Assembly: GCA_021835105.1 (NCBI GenBank)
Contig: JAKBQS010000015.1
Coordinates: 2,716 to 16,447, forward strand
Length of the DNA stretch: 13,732 nt
Direction of reading: 5' to 3'
Source: Microcaldota archaeon
GTDB taxonomy: Archaea; Micrarchaeota; Micrarchaeia; Micrarchaeales; CABMGC01
Part shown: positions 13,407 through 13,732 of the stretch, one piece after another
How positions within the stretch are numbered: position 1 is the first letter of the stretch
How the letters are laid out: every line of letters begins with the position of its first letter
Position numbers and translations under genes: made by a program
The notes under the pieces: model-generated
Told to the model about the DNA's origin: nothing
The model's input: only the letters and a program-made list of their open reading frames with translations
The model's database searches: none

Positions 13407-13500
13407 GGGCGTTTTCGCTCGTAAAAATGCCCGATGCAAAGAAGAGTGACATCCTCCCACCGATAAATCGTGTGGGCTTCCGATGGTGCTTTTTGATTGG
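13407..13500 (-). ncRNA. IS605-type right end and probable TnpB omega RNA
   Basis: Directly downstream of the TnpB stop on the minus strand there is a hairpin: CCCAC-A-CGAT / ATCG-GTGGG (plus-strand span 13456-13476), nine pairs with one bulge. It is flanked by GAAG before and GGATGTCAC after. 'AAGCCCAC…GTGGGAGGATGTCA' is a classic right end of IS200/IS605-group elements. In such elements an omega RNA starts inside the 3' end of tnpB, runs through this hairpin, and takes its guide from the flank just past the element end. Here the end would be near 13440-13450 and the guide would be read leftward into 13425-13445. A further hairpin (GGGC…GCCC, 13407-13432) lies past the end. Exact boundaries are inferred. 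Confidence 0.6.
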
Positions 13501-13732
13501 TCATCTTGAAACACCAAATATAGTTCCTCGTTCAGCGAGAACTGCCTCACGATGAGGTCTTATATTCTCTCCAGAGGCGTGACTTCCCGAATGTCCTTCG
13601 GTAGCTCTTTTGAGTATGTTTATTGATGCGTTCAAGTCCCTGTCCTTTGACATACCGCACTTTCCGCAGTTGTATGTCCTTTCTTTCAAAGACATTTCCT
13701 GAACGTTTCCACATGCACTGCACGTCTTTGAC
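13501..13732 (-). CDS. tnpB: TnpB RNA-guided nuclease, C-terminal end (partial)
   Basis: The frame runs in from the right edge and stops at TGA 13503-13501, showing 76 residues. The zinc ribbon is complete: CSACG, then CGKCG, with the linker SLKERTYN. It is followed by [12 protein letters not shown], whose DRD aspartate matches the RuvC-III catalytic residue of TnpB. A tail ([15 protein letters not shown]…) follows that is common in archaeal and bacterial members of IS605/IS1341-type elements. TnpB is an omega-RNA-guided DNA endonuclease that helps the insertion sequence persist. Upstream catalytic residues and any tnpA lie outside the window, so activity cannot be judged. No transposase gene is seen on the visible side. 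Confidence 0.93.
   Translation of the reverse strand, partial: SKTCSACGNVQEMSLKERTYNCGKCGMSKDRDLNASINILKRATEGHSGSHASGENIRPHREAVLAERGTIFGVSR

Larger units (their letters stand above)
11614..13732. mobile_element. Integrated element 2, related and decaying (right end outside window)
   Basis: The segment begins at the shared attachment repeat with a frameshifted integrase homologous to integrase 1. It continues with a three-gene overlapping cluster and a repeat-bearing non-coding zone related to that of element 1, and then runs into a TnpB-carrying insertion sequence. A tandem arrangement at one tRNA is most simply explained by element 2 entering first and element 1 later inserting at the same site. 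The far attachment copy was not found in the window. Confidence 0.6.

Overview
The window looks like a chromosomal segment of a euryarchaeal-type or DPANN archaeon (a Micrarchaeota-like lineage is my guess, not shown). It carries the large subunit of the archaeal D-family DNA polymerase (DP2), an archaeal YchF-like GTPase, TATA boxes placed about 25-30 nt before start codons (leaderless style), and a class II tRNA-Leu without encoded CCA.

Layout. Positions 1-7591 are compact housekeeping chromosome: the tail of an unidentified gene, a DUF1059 mini-protein (minus strand), a YgjP/DUF45-type metallopeptidase, DP2 and an M20 metallohydrolase (both minus strand, probably co-transcribed), a four-helix membrane protein, and the GTPase. 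Genes abut or nearly abut, and promoters are shared and divergent. tRNA-Leu(UAG) lies at 7658-7743. From its 3' end onward the window is mobile DNA.

Element 1 (about 7716-11641) is bounded by a 28-bp direct repeat of the tRNA 3' end. An integrase frame reads out of the tRNA copy. A short frame that starts at 11558 reads into the distal copy in the same phase. Joining the two repeats would rebuild one integrase gene in a circle of 3898 bp, so this resembles an SSV-type element whose integrase gene is split by its own integration. Its cargo is a divergent regulatory unit. An HxlR-type regulator faces a minus-strand operon coding for a 47-residue protein with 12 cysteines (hidden under a longer misleading frame), a CcdA/DsbD-like thiol-redox membrane protein, and two four-helix membrane proteins, one with a GCGCHG motif and one with a CxxC. 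A perfect 19-bp palindrome sits between them. I infer a metal or thiol-stress module; its substrate is unknown. Between the integrase and the cargo lies a 435-bp non-coding zone with repeated CATGTAGAG inverted repeats, a GC-rich hairpin and a perfect three-way-junction fold.

Element 2 (11614 to beyond the right edge) is a related, older, decaying element at the same attachment site. Its integrase has a one-base frameshift and a His-to-Tyr change in the HxxR box. An overlapping three-gene cluster follows (37-residue protein, DUF4258-like protein, DUF2283 protein; possible toxin-antitoxin unit). Then comes another non-coding zone with related CATGTAGAG-like repeats. Finally there is the 3' end of a TnpB gene with an IS605-type right-end hairpin and a probable omega RNA on the minus strand.
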